A stretch of 64,000 bases of DNA from Plantago ovata (taxonomy: Eukaryota; Streptophyta; Magnoliopsida; Lamiales; Plantaginaceae), in contig CM051455.1 in NCBI GenBank assembly GCA_028274465.1, positions 45,029,129 through 45,093,128 of the forward strand, in the 5' to 3' direction. The position numbers and the translations under genes were made by a program. The notes beneath the pieces were generated by a model that was given only the letters and a program-made list of their open reading frames with translations, searched no databases and had not been told where the DNA came from. Positions 47,396 through 58,461 of the stretch are shown here, in pieces. Positions within the stretch are counted from its first letter, which is position 1. Every line of letters begins with the position of its first letter.

Positions 47396-47625
47396 TTTAT
47401 TTTGTTGACTTTTTTATGTTTGGGTTAACCTCAACTTAATCATAAGTGATTACGAAAAAATAATTTTATAATTTATATTATAAAAATATAAGAAGTCTAC
47501 TTTCATAATATAATTTTAAAATTATTTTTTCACAGCGAGTTATGATAATTTGAAGTCAAGCCGAACATCGAAAAGTTAACAAAATAAATTGGGTATCTTT
47601 AAAGTTTAATGAGGAGGTAATAATT
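47362..47625. mobile_element. Stowaway-like MITE, diverged
   Basis: The left TAGTACTTCCACCGTAAATT and the right TTTAATGAGGAGGTAATAA are imperfect inverted ends around an AT-rich body with inner inverted pairs. It appears to be inserted at the upstream edge of the Helitron remnant. Confidence 0.5.
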
Positions 47626-48635
47626 TTACGTGCCACAACATGAATTTGCTTAGTATTTGAAATTATCGAAAAACATTAAAAGATGTGTAGAACAATATTA
47701 CTAGTAACATGATTGTTTCATGGAAAAAATACAAATAGGTAATTTTTTAAAAGTTTATATCAAATTAATGTGGTCTAAATACTTTCCTACAAATCATTGA
47801 ATTCTTTCAAATTGTTGATGGTACTAATTTTAGTGTTAATTACATTAACTAAAATTCGTATATTTTCTCCCACTAACCACACATTTAGTGTTAATTACAA
47901 ATCATTAGTGTTAATTACATTAACTAAAATTTGTATATTTTCTCCAACTAATCACACATTTATTAATTAGTCAAATGGAGATTAAGTCGGGGACGTTTGA
48001 ATTGGGAATTCCTGAATAACGGGGTGCTTGATTAAGATTAAATGCTTAAAACAAAAAGACAACCTGATAAATACTTAGCAAAGTCTTAAGGATGCTTGAA
48101 TTGGATTGATTTGGATGCTTGATTAACCAAAATTTGAATTCGGAATGCTTGAATATACAAATCAATTGTAACATATAATAAGGAATTGGGATTGATTTGG
48201 ATGTTTCACTAGATTTGAATGGGGAATGCTTGATACTAGAATGTCCAGACCAATCCTCACGTATAAGGAAGGGGAAAAATTGTGATGACTAATAATATAC
48301 AAAATTTAACATTTATTTAGATGCATGTAAAAATAAAAAACCATGTAACTAATTAACTAAATATTAGAAATTTAGTAGTATTATATATTAATTGAATTTC
48401 TCAAATTAGGTAAGCTTAATAGTCCAAACATATATATACACTAGTTTGTAGGAAACTTTCAATATAGTAGTACTAATTAGTACTCTCTCCGTCCCAGTAT
48501 ATTCTTTACGTTTGTTTTGTTGATTTTTTTATATCTCCTTTTGACATCTAATAAATTATAAATCTTACTGAAAAATAATTAACGAGATTATATAATAAAA
48601 TTAGAGACACTATATTTTCGTAGAGTAAGTATACA
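47626..48635. other. Intergenic spacer
   Basis: AT-rich. A direct repeat of about 45 bp (CACATTTAGTGTTAATTACA and neighbours) lies at about 47835-47960. A MITE-type left end (TACTCTCTCCGTCCCAGTAT) lies at 48481 without a matching right end. No gene seen. Confidence 0.4.
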
Positions 48636-48766
48636 GAGAGGCTAGCCTTTCCTATATAGTAGGAAAGACTGGTTTTTACTTAAAAAATCAAAATTTACGG
48701 TCAACCCAACAAATAATCGGTCAGCTAGTTTTAATATAAATAGACAAAAACCCTAAATCTAACACA

Positions 48767-50540
48767 CACTACAAAAAATCCGTCATTTACCGACGGATAA
48801 AATGACGGATTTTATCCGTCGGTAAATACCGACGGATCGGGGTCTATTAGCGACGGATGACGGATAACGAACAAAGTTGACCACTTTGTTCGTCATCCGT
48901 CGCTAAAAGGTTCCGATCCGTCGGTATTTTAGCGACGGATAAGTTATCCGTCGCTAAATATTAAAACTAAATTAAAAAAATAAAATAAAATTAAGCTTAC
49001 CGACGAATAAGCTTATCCGTCGGAAAACTTCGATTATACGGACCAGCCGAGTTGCAGAACGCCATTGTTACTTCTTCTCCTTTCTTCTTCTTCTCGTTTT
49101 TCTCTCTTCTCATCTCCATTTCTCCTTCAAAACTTCACCATTTTCATCCATTTTGGTAGCAAATTGAAGCTTATTGCACAAGGAACAAGGAACAACCTTC
49201 AATTCGAAATTTTTTTGGTCAATTTGTGCAAAATCAAAGGTATGAACTCTAACCCTTATTTGATTTTTAATTTGGAAATTATCCAATTGTTGGTTAAATT
49301 GTCAAATGTATGTTACATAGTAGTTGATACAAGTCTATTTTGCTTAAATGCATGTGTAGTTGATTGTTGTTAAAATTGAGTAATGAATCGATTTTGGAAT
49401 TTTATTAATTTGGGGATTTCTTAAATTATGGAAATGTATGTTAGTATTAAGTAGATATTAGTTGTTATAGTTGAATGTTAGTTTTGGATTATGTTAATTT
49501 GGGTTTGTTAATTAAAATCGAGACTTAGATCAATTTAGGGCTTTTTTTAGTTTTGTATTTGATCGAATTTAATGTTCCATAACTAGGTTATGTACTTATA
49601 TAAGGTTAATTTTGTAGTTGAATACGATAAAATAGAGTAATTTATGAAAATCGAGACTTGTAGCTCAATTTGGGGGTTTTGAAATAAAGTGAAAATGGGT
49701 TCGAGATGATGATATGATGATGATGTTAGGTTAGAGATGATGTTCATATGGTTGTTGTTGACAATGCTAGGCTAGAGATGATGTTGTTGATGGTTGGTTG
49801 ATTGGTGATAAGGATGATGTAGCACGACGCCCTATACAGGATAAAGATGGGCAGTTTGCCCTGCACGAGGATCATTTTGTAGAGTTAGAGTTGGAGGAAC
49901 CTTTAATTGGTAATAAATTATGTTGCTATGTCATTTATATGTATATTCACTTGTATGTGCATTTACGTTAATTGATAATGCTTTATATTATACGTGCATA
50001 TTTCATATCATCATACTAACCTTGATATTGTTTTATTTGCAGATGCCGAAACCTAGGTGCAACTACATTCCACCCGAGTTACGAGTTCCTGGAGACCAAG
50101 GTACGAGCAGGGTGTAGTTCCACCCATCATTGGATTATCGGAGGGGAGTAGCTCCTCATCGTCAACTAGGAAGAAGAAGGCTAAGTTTGACCCATTTGCG
50201 AACCTACCTGCTGATGGTTGCCCATACGAGACGCCGACCCTGGGTGCCATGTATAAGGGGAAGCCTGTTCTGTTCCCTAACGGGAAAGCTGCGTAAGTAC
50301 ACTTTCTGTTGTTTAGTTTATTGTTTAACTTGTGACATATTACGTATACTTTATTATGCTTATTCATTCTTATTTGTATTTAACAATCATAATAGGTTTT
50401 TTCCTGCATCTGCCCATTCGAAGATCGGTGACATCATCAACTCCAGGTTCATCGCTCCAACACCATCTGAGGACCGTGGTGGGGAGAAGTGGTCAAGGTT
50501 GCCTGACCATGTCATTGGCTTCTACTTCGATGAGCTGCGG
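48767..50540 (+). mobile_element. CACTA (En/Spm) transposon, one end and decayed coding part
   Basis: The terminus CACTACAAAAAATCC at 48767 is diagnostic of CACTA elements. It is followed by about 180 bp of subterminal repeats made of CCGACGGAT/ATCCGTCGG and GCGACGGAT motifs in both orientations. Downstream, exon-like pieces (for example MPKPRCNYIPPELRVPG near 50042, a PTLGAMYKGKPVLFPNGKAA block near 50238-50294, and FFPASAHSKIGDIINSRF near 50399) look like a decayed multi-exon element gene that I cannot name. The matching TTTTTTGTAGTG end was not found in this window, so the element is truncated or split. Confidence 0.75.
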
Positions 50541-50597
50541 GTATTGTAACAATCTTAAATGTTTAGTAAACGTTGTTTTATTTTTATTCTAAATTTA

Positions 50598-50720
50598 CGT
50601 GAGTGGTATGTTAGCCACTATATTTGGGTGATATGTTAGTCACCATGTGTTAGTTGTTTTTTTAGGGCAATGTGAGTGGTATGTTAGCCACTATATTTGG
50701 GTGATATGTTAGTCACCATT
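50598..50720. repeat. Short direct duplication
   Basis: The segment GTGAGTGGTATGTTAGCCAC...GTTAGTCACC occurs twice, at about 50598-50644 and 50672-50718, about 74 bp apart. Confidence 0.85.
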
Positions 50721-50875
50721 GTGCTTACGTTGATCTTGTTGTTGTATTGATTGTTGTGTCGTTCTAAATTGGTTGTTTTGGTGGTTAGAAACACTACTAC
50801 TTGCCAAACGTGCTCGTTGTTTTCCACCATAATCTTTCTCTCTCTAAAAAGCTCATCTTCCACTCCCCCTTCTTC

Positions 50876-51002
50876 CACCACCACCACCTCCACCACCACG
50901 CCGCCGCCACCACCACCACCACACCACCACCACTACACCGCCGCCACCACCACATCACCGCCACCACCACCTCTGCTTCTCCACGCCACCACCACCACCA
51001 CT
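50876..51002. repeat. CCA/CCG trinucleotide microsatellite
   Basis: An imperfect (CCACCA/CCGCCG)n tract of about 125 bp. Translations of it in any frame are low-complexity and not evidence of a gene. Confidence 0.9.
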
Positions 51003-51220
51003 GCCTCAATTAGATCTACATGCTCTCTCTTCAGATCTACTTTCTTTCTCATCTCTTGTTTTTCAGTGTTGTTTTAAGATTGGGTGGTGTGGTTTTACGA
51101 CTTGATGGTATGGTTTTAAAACTCTCTCATTTGAATATTGATATTTTCGAGCAATTCAACTCATAGTATGTGGATTCGAGTTTTCACCTATTTGTTTACT
51201 TGTAATTGTAAATGAAATAG

Positions 51221-51555
51221 TGATGCGGTGCAAATCGAGGACGAACTCATGTCGAAGTTAGCACATCCAAAGTTGTTACAAAAGCATTAGAGTTTGATTA
51301 GAATTAAGATTTATTTTCCTTTTTGTTGTTTGTCGAGAGTCGTTAGAATTAGTATTAATTAGGATTTCTTTTCCTTTTTGTCAAGTTACGTTCTTTGCTA
51401 TTTAAATACCGTGTTTGTCGTTCTTTACATTCGGTTTTGAGTTGATTAATAAAAATCGAGGTTTCCTCACAAAAATTTGTCAAATCTTCGGTATTCTACG
51501 GAATCAACGAACTTTGATTGTTGTTCTCGCCCTTTAAGCCACGTACGCTGCATCG
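51221..51555 (+). repeat. 5-prime LTR of Ty3/gypsy copy 2
   Basis: 335 bp, aligned without gaps to 56682-57016. It shares CTATTTAAATACCGTGT and AAAATCGAGGTTTCCTCA with the LTRs of copy 1. Confidence 0.93.
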
Positions 51556-54091
51556 GATTGGTATCACATTCCAGTCGATCCTGAGGTATGCCGCCCCGAA
51601 GACAGGTCCGTAATGCTGCCAATAACGGTGACGATGATGACCAAGCCGATTTGCTACGTGACAATGTTGAATTGCGGTGCCAGGTCGAAGAATTAACGCA
51701 GCAATTGGTTGCTGCTTCTGTTCACGTTTCCCATCCTGATGATGATGTTACGCTGTCAAATGACAACAACTCTTTTGTTGGACACCGGAATCGGTCCCCA
51801 AAATGCCCTAGCCGCCGTTGGGAGCAGGGGTTCAAGGTCGAAATTCCCCAATTCGGCGGCAATCTGTCAGCTGAAGAGCTTATCGATTGGCTGTCCCAGG
51901 TTGAAGAGATTCTGGACTTTAAGGAAGTTCCATATGATCGTCGTGTGTCATTGGTTTCAATCCGTTTGCATGGTCGTGCTCAAGCTTGGTGGTAACAGTT
52001 GAAACAGAACTGTGTTCGTAGCGGCAAAGGCAAAATCACGAGTTGGGAAAAATTCAAGAAACATGTTAGGGCTGCGTTTCTCCCCTACAACTTTGATCGT
52101 GAATTATACCAAAAGTTCCAGAACCTTCGCCAAGGCAACCGCTCTGTTGATGAGTATTCCACAGACTTCTTTACGTACCTTGCTCGTGTTGATGTGACTG
52201 AGACGCCACTTCAACTAGTTTCTCGATATATTGGTGGCCTTCCCCTCCAATTGCAAGACGTACTTAACATGTTTGATCCACTGACAGTTGCTGAAGCTAA
52301 GCAACGCGCGCTGCAGGCGGAAAAGAAACTGGCCAGACGCGGTACAGTGTGTTTTCGCCAAAACTTTGGATCAGCTGGTGCTTCAAACTCCTCCACGCCG
52401 TCTGCTAGTCAGACCCCTGAACAATCTACCCCTGTCCCCGCTCGTGACTCTTCCGCCCCAGCCCCACGACGCCCTACTGTTCGGTGCTTTAATTGTGGCG
52501 AAATTGGTCATAGACAGGCTGATTGTCGCAAGTCTCCGTCTTCTCAAATCGAGGTCCATTTACTGAGACTCTTGATTCTTCCCCGTCCCATGTGTATAAC
52601 AACCCAATCTATGATGATTGTCCTAATGAAGAGGAGATCGAGGAGGAATACGTATCAGGCGATGTCGGCCCCCTCTTGATGCTACGCAGAACCTTCTTGA
52701 CGCCTCGAGCTCCGGACACCGAGTGGTTACGCCATAATCTGTTCCACTCAACATGCACCATTGGTGGAAAAATGTGCACCTTTATTATTGATGCCGGTAG
52801 TTGCGAGAATGTTATTTCCGAAATCGTCGTTTCCAAGTTGAATCTCTCTTCAGAACCACATCCCAAACCTTACAAACTCTCGTGGCTTAGTCAAGGTACG
52901 GATGTCACTGTTTCTAAACGCGTGCTTGTGAATTTTTCTATTGGGACTACATATACTGATGCTATATATTGTGATATGGTTCCTATGGATGCTTGCCATT
53001 TATTGCTTGGCCACCCCTGGCAATATGATCACTCTGTTCAACATGATGGCCGCTCCAACACCTACACTTTCCTGTTTCATGGTAAAAAAATTGTGTTGGT
53101 TCCCACTAAGTCCAAGATTGTGCCCACTACCACTACTCAACCATCTGCACCGACAACGCTTCTAGCTCGTGCTCCTTTCCAGCAAGCCATGGAAGAATCT
53201 GGCATCGTCTTCGTGCTCTTCTCCCGCATGTTAAGTATTGACAACGCTACAGTTCATGCTGGCGACGTTCAGCCTCTCCTTCAAGAATTTGCTGATGTGT
53301 TTCTTGAGACTCTACCCTCTGAATTGCCACCACTACGTGACATTCAACACCACATTGATTTGGTCCCCGGAGCTGCTTTGCCTAATCGCCCTCACTATCG
53401 CATGAGTCCGAAAGAACATGAAGAGTTATGGAGACAAGTCGAGGACCTTCTAGCTAAAGGCCATATTCGGGAGAGCCTCAGTCCATGTGCCGTACCCGCC
53501 CTCCTTACTCCAAAAAAGGATGGCTCATGGCGTATGTGTGTTGATAGTCGTGCTATCAATAAGATTACAGTACGATATCGTTTTCCCATTCCTCGGTTGG
53601 ATGATTTATTGGATCAACTAGGCGGAGCTCGTGTGTTTAGTAAACTGGACTTGAAGAGTGGTTATCACCAGATTCGTATACGCATGGGGGATGAATGGAA
53701 AACTGCTTTCAAAACACGAGAAGGTCTCTATGAGTGGTTGGTCATGCCTTTCGGCCTCTCCAATGCCCCTAGCACATTTATGCGTGTTATGAATCAAGCT
53801 TTGCGGCCTTTCATTGGTAAGTTCGTCGTCATTTATTTCGATGATATTCTGATCTATAGTTCTGACCAGATCATGCATATTCAACACTTGAGAGAAGTTT
53901 TACTTGTTCTGCGCCGCGACAGATTCTATGCGGCTACTGCTAAGTGCGACTTTCTGTCCACCTCCATTCAATTCTTAGGCTACTTGGTTTCTTGTGATGG
54001 CCTTAAAGTTGACCCCAGTAAAGTTCTTGCTATCGAACAATGGCCTCATCCATCCTCAATTGTAACGCCCCAGATTTCAGAAGCTTAAAAG

Positions 54092-54225
54092 GGTTGAGAA
54101 CGCTACTCATACCAACAAGGTGCACCTTTCTTTTCGGGAATCCACCTAGAAGAACTTCAGAGTTAAGCGTGCTTGCTCTAGAACAATTCTAGGATGGGTG
54201 ACCCACTGGGAAGTTCCCGGTACGC
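54092..54225 (+). other. 5S rRNA-derived segment in Cassandra 5-prime LTR
   Basis: The segment aligns with plant 5S rRNA: a CTCATACCA near the start, AGTTAAGCGTGCTTG in the middle and CTAGGATGGGTGACC...CTGGGAAGT near the end. The internal control region for RNA polymerase III is largely kept. It belongs to the retroelement and is not a 5S rRNA gene. Confidence 0.88.
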
Positions 54226-54581
54226 GCACGGGTGAGGACAAAGTGCGCGGATTAGAACTCGTGTTTGTTTGTGGGGCCAGCATATCACCCCGGAGAGCGT
54301 CCATGAGTAACCTTGCCGGCCCGTTGGGCTGGTTCTTGGCCCGTTAGTAGGCAGGGTCATTACAAGTGGTATCAGAGCGGGACTATCCGAAACTGCAGGA
54401 ACTAAGTGCCATACGGGGCAAAGTGCTACATCGTATCGACGGTGGGAGCCACCTCTTGAGCCCGTAGGGGCCACCTCTAGAATCCTGCACAGATGGTTGG
54501 TATCGGGACAGCACGCAACGAGGACGTTGCGCAATTTAAGAGGTGGTGATTGTAACGCCCTAGATTTCAGAAGCCTAAAAG

Positions 54582-54715
54582 GGTTGAGAACGCTACTCAT
54601 ACCAACAAGGTGCACCTTTCTTTTCGGGAATCCACCTAGAAGAACTTCAGAGTTAAGCGTGTTTGCTCAAGATCAATTCTAGGATGGGTGACCCACTGGG
54701 AAGTTCCTGGTGCGC
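54582..54715 (+). other. 5S rRNA-derived segment in Cassandra 3-prime LTR
   Basis: Second copy of the 5S-like segment, with AGTTAAGCGTG and CTAGGATGGGTGACCCACTG. It differs from the first copy at a few sites. Confidence 0.88.
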
Positions 54716-56681
54716 GTATTAGAACCCGTGTTGGTCTGTGGGGCCAGCATATCACCACGGAGAGCGCCCATGAGTAACCTTGCCGGCCCGTTGGGCTGGG
54801 TCTTGGCCCGTTAGTAGGCCGGGTCGTTACATCAATCACTAATGTTCGTAGTTTTCATGGATTAGCATCCTTCTACCGTCGCTTTATTCCCCATTTGAGT
54901 ATCATGGCCCTTATTACGGATTGCATGAAAGGCACTAAATTTCAGTGGACAAACGAAGCCGAAGCTGCTTTTCATGAAATCAAACGGCGTTTAGTTTCTG
55001 CTCCTATTCTGGTGCTTCCAGATTTTTCCCAACCGTTTGAGCTCCACTGTGATGCTTCCAAAACCGGTATTGGGGCTGTCCTCAGTCAGGTTGGTCGTCC
55101 CGTTGTCTATTTTAGTGAAAAACTCTCAGGTGCCAAGCTTCGTTTCAGCACCTATGATGTCGAGTTCTATGCCATTGTTCAAGCCATTAAGCATTGGCAC
55201 CACTATCTGTTCCAACATGAGTTTGTTCTTTACACTGATCACGACTCCCTCAAACACCTCGGTAGTCAAGACAAGATTTCTCATCGCCATGCCTCTTGGG
55301 TATCTTATTTACAACAATTCACGTTTGTTATCAAACACAAAGCTGGTGTTTCCAATCGGGTGGCCAATGCACTCAGTCGCCGCCATGGTCTACTTGCTTA
55401 AATGCGTGTCCATGTTCCTAGGTTTGATTCCTTTATAGATATGTATGTCGATGATACTTTCTTCTTTGAGATCCTTGTGAAGTTACAGAAGGGTGAACAT
55501 ACACCTTTTTGTATTGGAGGATGGTTTTCTCTTCTGTGGCATCCAGTTGTGCATTCCTATGTGTAGCCCCCGTTTGAAGATACTCCAGGAACTTCATAAT
55601 GAGGATCATGTGGGGCGTGATCGCACCTTCCAACTCCTAGCAACTTCATATTACTGGCCGTCGATGCGTCGAGAGGTTGGAAAGTTTGTGGCTCATTGTC
55701 GTGTGTGTCAGCTAGCCAAAGGATCGTCTACTAATGCAGGTTTATATATGCCTCTTCCCATCCCAACCCAACCGTGGACTAATGTTAGTATGGACTTCGT
55801 CCTTGGCCTTCCCCGAACTCAGCGAGGCAACGACTCTATTTATGTGGTGGTGGATCGGTTTTCTAAGATGGCTCATTTTATCCCTTGTAAGAAAACTTCT
55901 GATGTCGTTTCTGTTGCCCAGCTCTATTTTCGCGATATCTATCGCCTTCATGGGTTGTCATCCTCTATTGTGTCTGATCGTGACACTCGCTTCGTGAGTC
56001 ACTTTTGGCGGAGTTTGTGGCGCATGGTTAATACTCAATTAAACTTCAGCAGCGCATACCATCCACAAACTGATGGTCAAACAGAGATGGTTAACCGTTC
56101 TTTAGGTAATCTTTTACGTAGTTTAGTTGGTGATCATCCTAAGGCGTGGGGCTTGAAGTTACCTCAGGCTGAATTTTCCCATAATCATGCTGTCAATCGT
56201 ACTACTGGCTTTAGTCCTTTCCATGTGATTTATGGCTTGTCACCTCGCGCCCCCTGGATTTGCTTGTCTTACCCAGTAAGGTGCGTCCTCACACCACCGC
56301 TGTAGATCTTGTTTCTCAACTGGCCAAGGTTCATCAACAAACTCATGATAATTTGGTGAAGCATACTGCCGAGTATAAGGCATTTGCGGACTTAAAGCGC
56401 CGAGCTGTAGAGTTCGACGTAGGCGATTTTGTTTGGGCCATACTTACTAAGGATCGCTTCCCTGCTCATGAGTACAGCAAATTGGCTTCTAAGAAGATTG
56501 GTCCTCTTGAGAGTGTGGAAAAAATTAATTCGAACGCCTATCGTTTACGGTTGCCTAGTCATGTTCGTACCTCTGATGTCTTTAATGTCAAACATCTTCT
56601 TCCGTTTGTTGGTGATTCTTCCTCTGATGATGATGATGCGGTTCCAGCTTCGAGGTCAAATCTTCTCCACCCCGGAGGGAA

Positions 56682-57016
56682 TGATGCCGTGCAAATCGAG
56701 GACGAACTCATGTCGAAGTTAGCACATCCAAAGCTGCTACAAAAGCATTAGAGTTTGATTAGAATTAGGATTTATTTTCCTTTTTGTTGTTTGTCAAGAG
56801 TCGTTAGAATTAGTATTAATAAGGATTTCTTTTCCTTTCTGTCAAGTTACGTTCTTTGCTATTTAAATACCGTGTCTGTCGTTCTTTACATTCAGTTTTG
56901 AGTTGATTAATAAAAATCGAGGTTTCCTCACAAAAATCTGTCAAATCTTCGGTATTCTACGGAATCAACGAACTTTGATTGTTGTTCTCGCCCTTTAAGC
57001 CACGTATGTTGCATCA
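56682..57016 (+). repeat. 3-prime LTR of Ty3/gypsy copy 2
   Basis: 335 bp, preceded by the polypurine stretch CCCGGAGGGAA and followed by the AATAG target duplication. Confidence 0.93.
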
Positions 57017-57119
57017 AATAGTTTTGAATATCAATATTTTCCAAAAATGTATGTTGATTATGTGTTCTTTGTGATAGGATGAGAAAGATGAGGAACTTGA
57101 ATTTCAATTCTATAATGTG

Positions 57120-57720
57120 TTTTATCATGCATCCACTGTTGTGGTTTTAATAGATTTTGGTATGGTTTTTTATTTTATGTTGTTGTGGTTGTAATAACTA
57201 TATAATACTATTGTTCTAGATTTGTCGAGTGTATGGTTTTAAGCTACATGGTGTGGTTATAAGTATCTTTCTTGTTGTTTTAAGAACTCATGTTAAGGCT
57301 CTAAATATATTTGATATAATTTTTAAATTCGGTTGCATGTTACTGCTCGGTTATAGCTTTAAGGGAGTTCAGTGTGGTTTTAATTCACATCGTTATGGTT
57401 TTAAGAAATATATAATGCTACTGTGTTGGATTTGTTGTATGATTTTAATGGCACATGGTGTTGTTATAAGTGTTATTGTTGTGGTTTTAAGTACTCGTGT
57501 TAATGTTCCAATCATATTTGATATGTTTTTTAGCTTCAGATACATGTTAGTGTTGTATTATAGATTTAAGATATTTTGGTGTGGTTTTAATTTATGTTGT
57601 TGTAGTTTTAAGAAATATAAATGTTGATGTGTTGGATTTGTCCATGGTATGACTTTAATGGGACATGGTGTGATTATAATTATATATGTTGTGATTTTAA
57701 CGAGCGTTGGTATGGACTTA
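57120..57720 (+). repeat. 208-bp tandem array built from GTGGTTTTAAG motifs
   Basis: Marker phrases (TTGGATTTGT...GGTTTTAA...ACATGGTGT) recur at about 57213, 57421 and 57630, giving a 208-209-bp period over three units. Inside each unit a 12-13-bp motif like TGGTGTGGTTTTAAG recurs every 20-60 bp, about 18 times in total. From about 57945 to 58100 the same motif appears in inverted orientation (CTTAAAACCAC). Related copies lie at about 51080-51120, on the other side of Ty3/gypsy copy 2. Confidence 0.75.
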
Positions 57721-57726
57721 AGCAGG

Positions 57727-57830
57727 TGATGACGATGCCAAATGAGTTTGATGAAGAAAAGGCAAGAAGAAGAAGTTTTCCAACAAATTTATTTGAAGAA
57801 AAAAGAGCACGGAATGTTTCAACATTGTAA
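57727..57830 (+). pseudogene. Exon-like fragment inside the repeat region
   Basis: After an AG at 57725-57726 the frame reads VMTMPNEFDEEKARRRSFPT and on to EEKRARNVSTL before a TAA. It is highly charged, its composition differs from the surrounding repeats, and it looks like the last exon of a captured or decayed gene. I do not recognise the gene. Confidence 0.35.
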
Positions 57831-58461
57831 TGACTAAAATGTTTTAAGGAACTTATTGTAAACTTGTTCATTGATGTTTTAATGGCAATTCTCAAATTCT
57901 TAGACTTGTTTAATGGTGATTTTTTTATTTGTGAGCAATTTTGAATTGTCGCTTAAAACTATAACAAACCATCTTAAAACCACAACGTAGATTCTTAAAA
58001 CCATCACATCATATCTTAGAACCACACCAAATGACGTAAAAACCGTAAAAAAAATTTCAATGCTAAAACTTAAACCACACCATAACTCCTTAAACCATAC
58101 CATGGATGGTCTGACCGGTCGGGCAGACCAAGTAAGCTAAAAAACCAGGCATTTCCATTGATTTAGGAAAGGCTGACCTCTCCCTAGACTTTAGCATTTT
58201 CATAATATCTTTTCATAAATTAAGTTTTCGTTATAATTTAGAAATAAACGGAGGTCAGACGACAGAGTACAAAAAATTACTCCATCCTGAATTGAATATA
58301 CGATTTGTAGTTATTTTACCATTTGGAAAATATAAGATGTTTGAAGTTGGTGTCATGTAATTGTGTGTTTTTTACAAATTTTTATGCAGTCAATTCCATT
58401 TTTTATATTTTGTCTACAAAAGCTATGTAAGTTTCTCATCTCTTATTGGTCATTTTATTTT

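Larger units (their letters stand above)
54061..54831 (+). mobile_element. Cassandra TRIM retrotransposon with 5S rRNA-derived LTRs
   Basis: A terminal-repeat retrotransposon in miniature inserted in Ty3/gypsy copy 2. The LTRs lie at 54061-54364 (304 bp) and 54551-54831 (281 bp), both TGTAACGCCC...TTACA. The target duplication is TCAAT at 54056-54060 and 54832-54836. The primer-binding site TGGTATCAGAGC (tRNA-Met) is at 54367-54378 and a purine-rich stretch AAGAGGTGGTGA lies just before the second LTR. There is no coding capacity, as is normal for Cassandra. Both LTRs contain a 5S rRNA-like segment, the defining feature of the family. Confidence 0.95.
51221..57016 (+). mobile_element. Ty3/gypsy LTR retrotransposon, CRM-like family (copy 2), with nested Cassandra
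   Basis: A fossil element of the same family as 170-4983 but in plus orientation. LTRs of 335 bp lie at 51221-51555 and 56682-57016, flanked by AATAG at 51216-51220 and 57017-57021. Parts in order are Gag with a CCHC knuckle (about 52480-52535), protease (about 52780), reverse transcriptase with YFDD (about 53835), RNase H (about 55040-55370) and integrase (about 55590-56700). A Cassandra TRIM (54061-54831) is inserted between reverse transcriptase and RNase H. The LTRs differ at about 13 of 335 positions, so this copy is several times older than copy 1, roughly one to two million years at usual plant rates. The coding part is broken in about five places besides the nested insertion. The primer-binding site has drifted from the tRNA-Met form. 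Confidence 0.93.

Noticed and set aside
50751-51077. Threonine/proline- or histidine-rich open frames
   Set aside because: Produced by the CCA/CCG microsatellite; all frames are open because the repeat lacks stops.
54092-54715. Two 5S rRNA genes
   Set aside because: The 5S-like segments lie inside the LTRs of a Cassandra element and are diverged from 5S rRNA, so they are part of the retroelement and not ribosomal genes.
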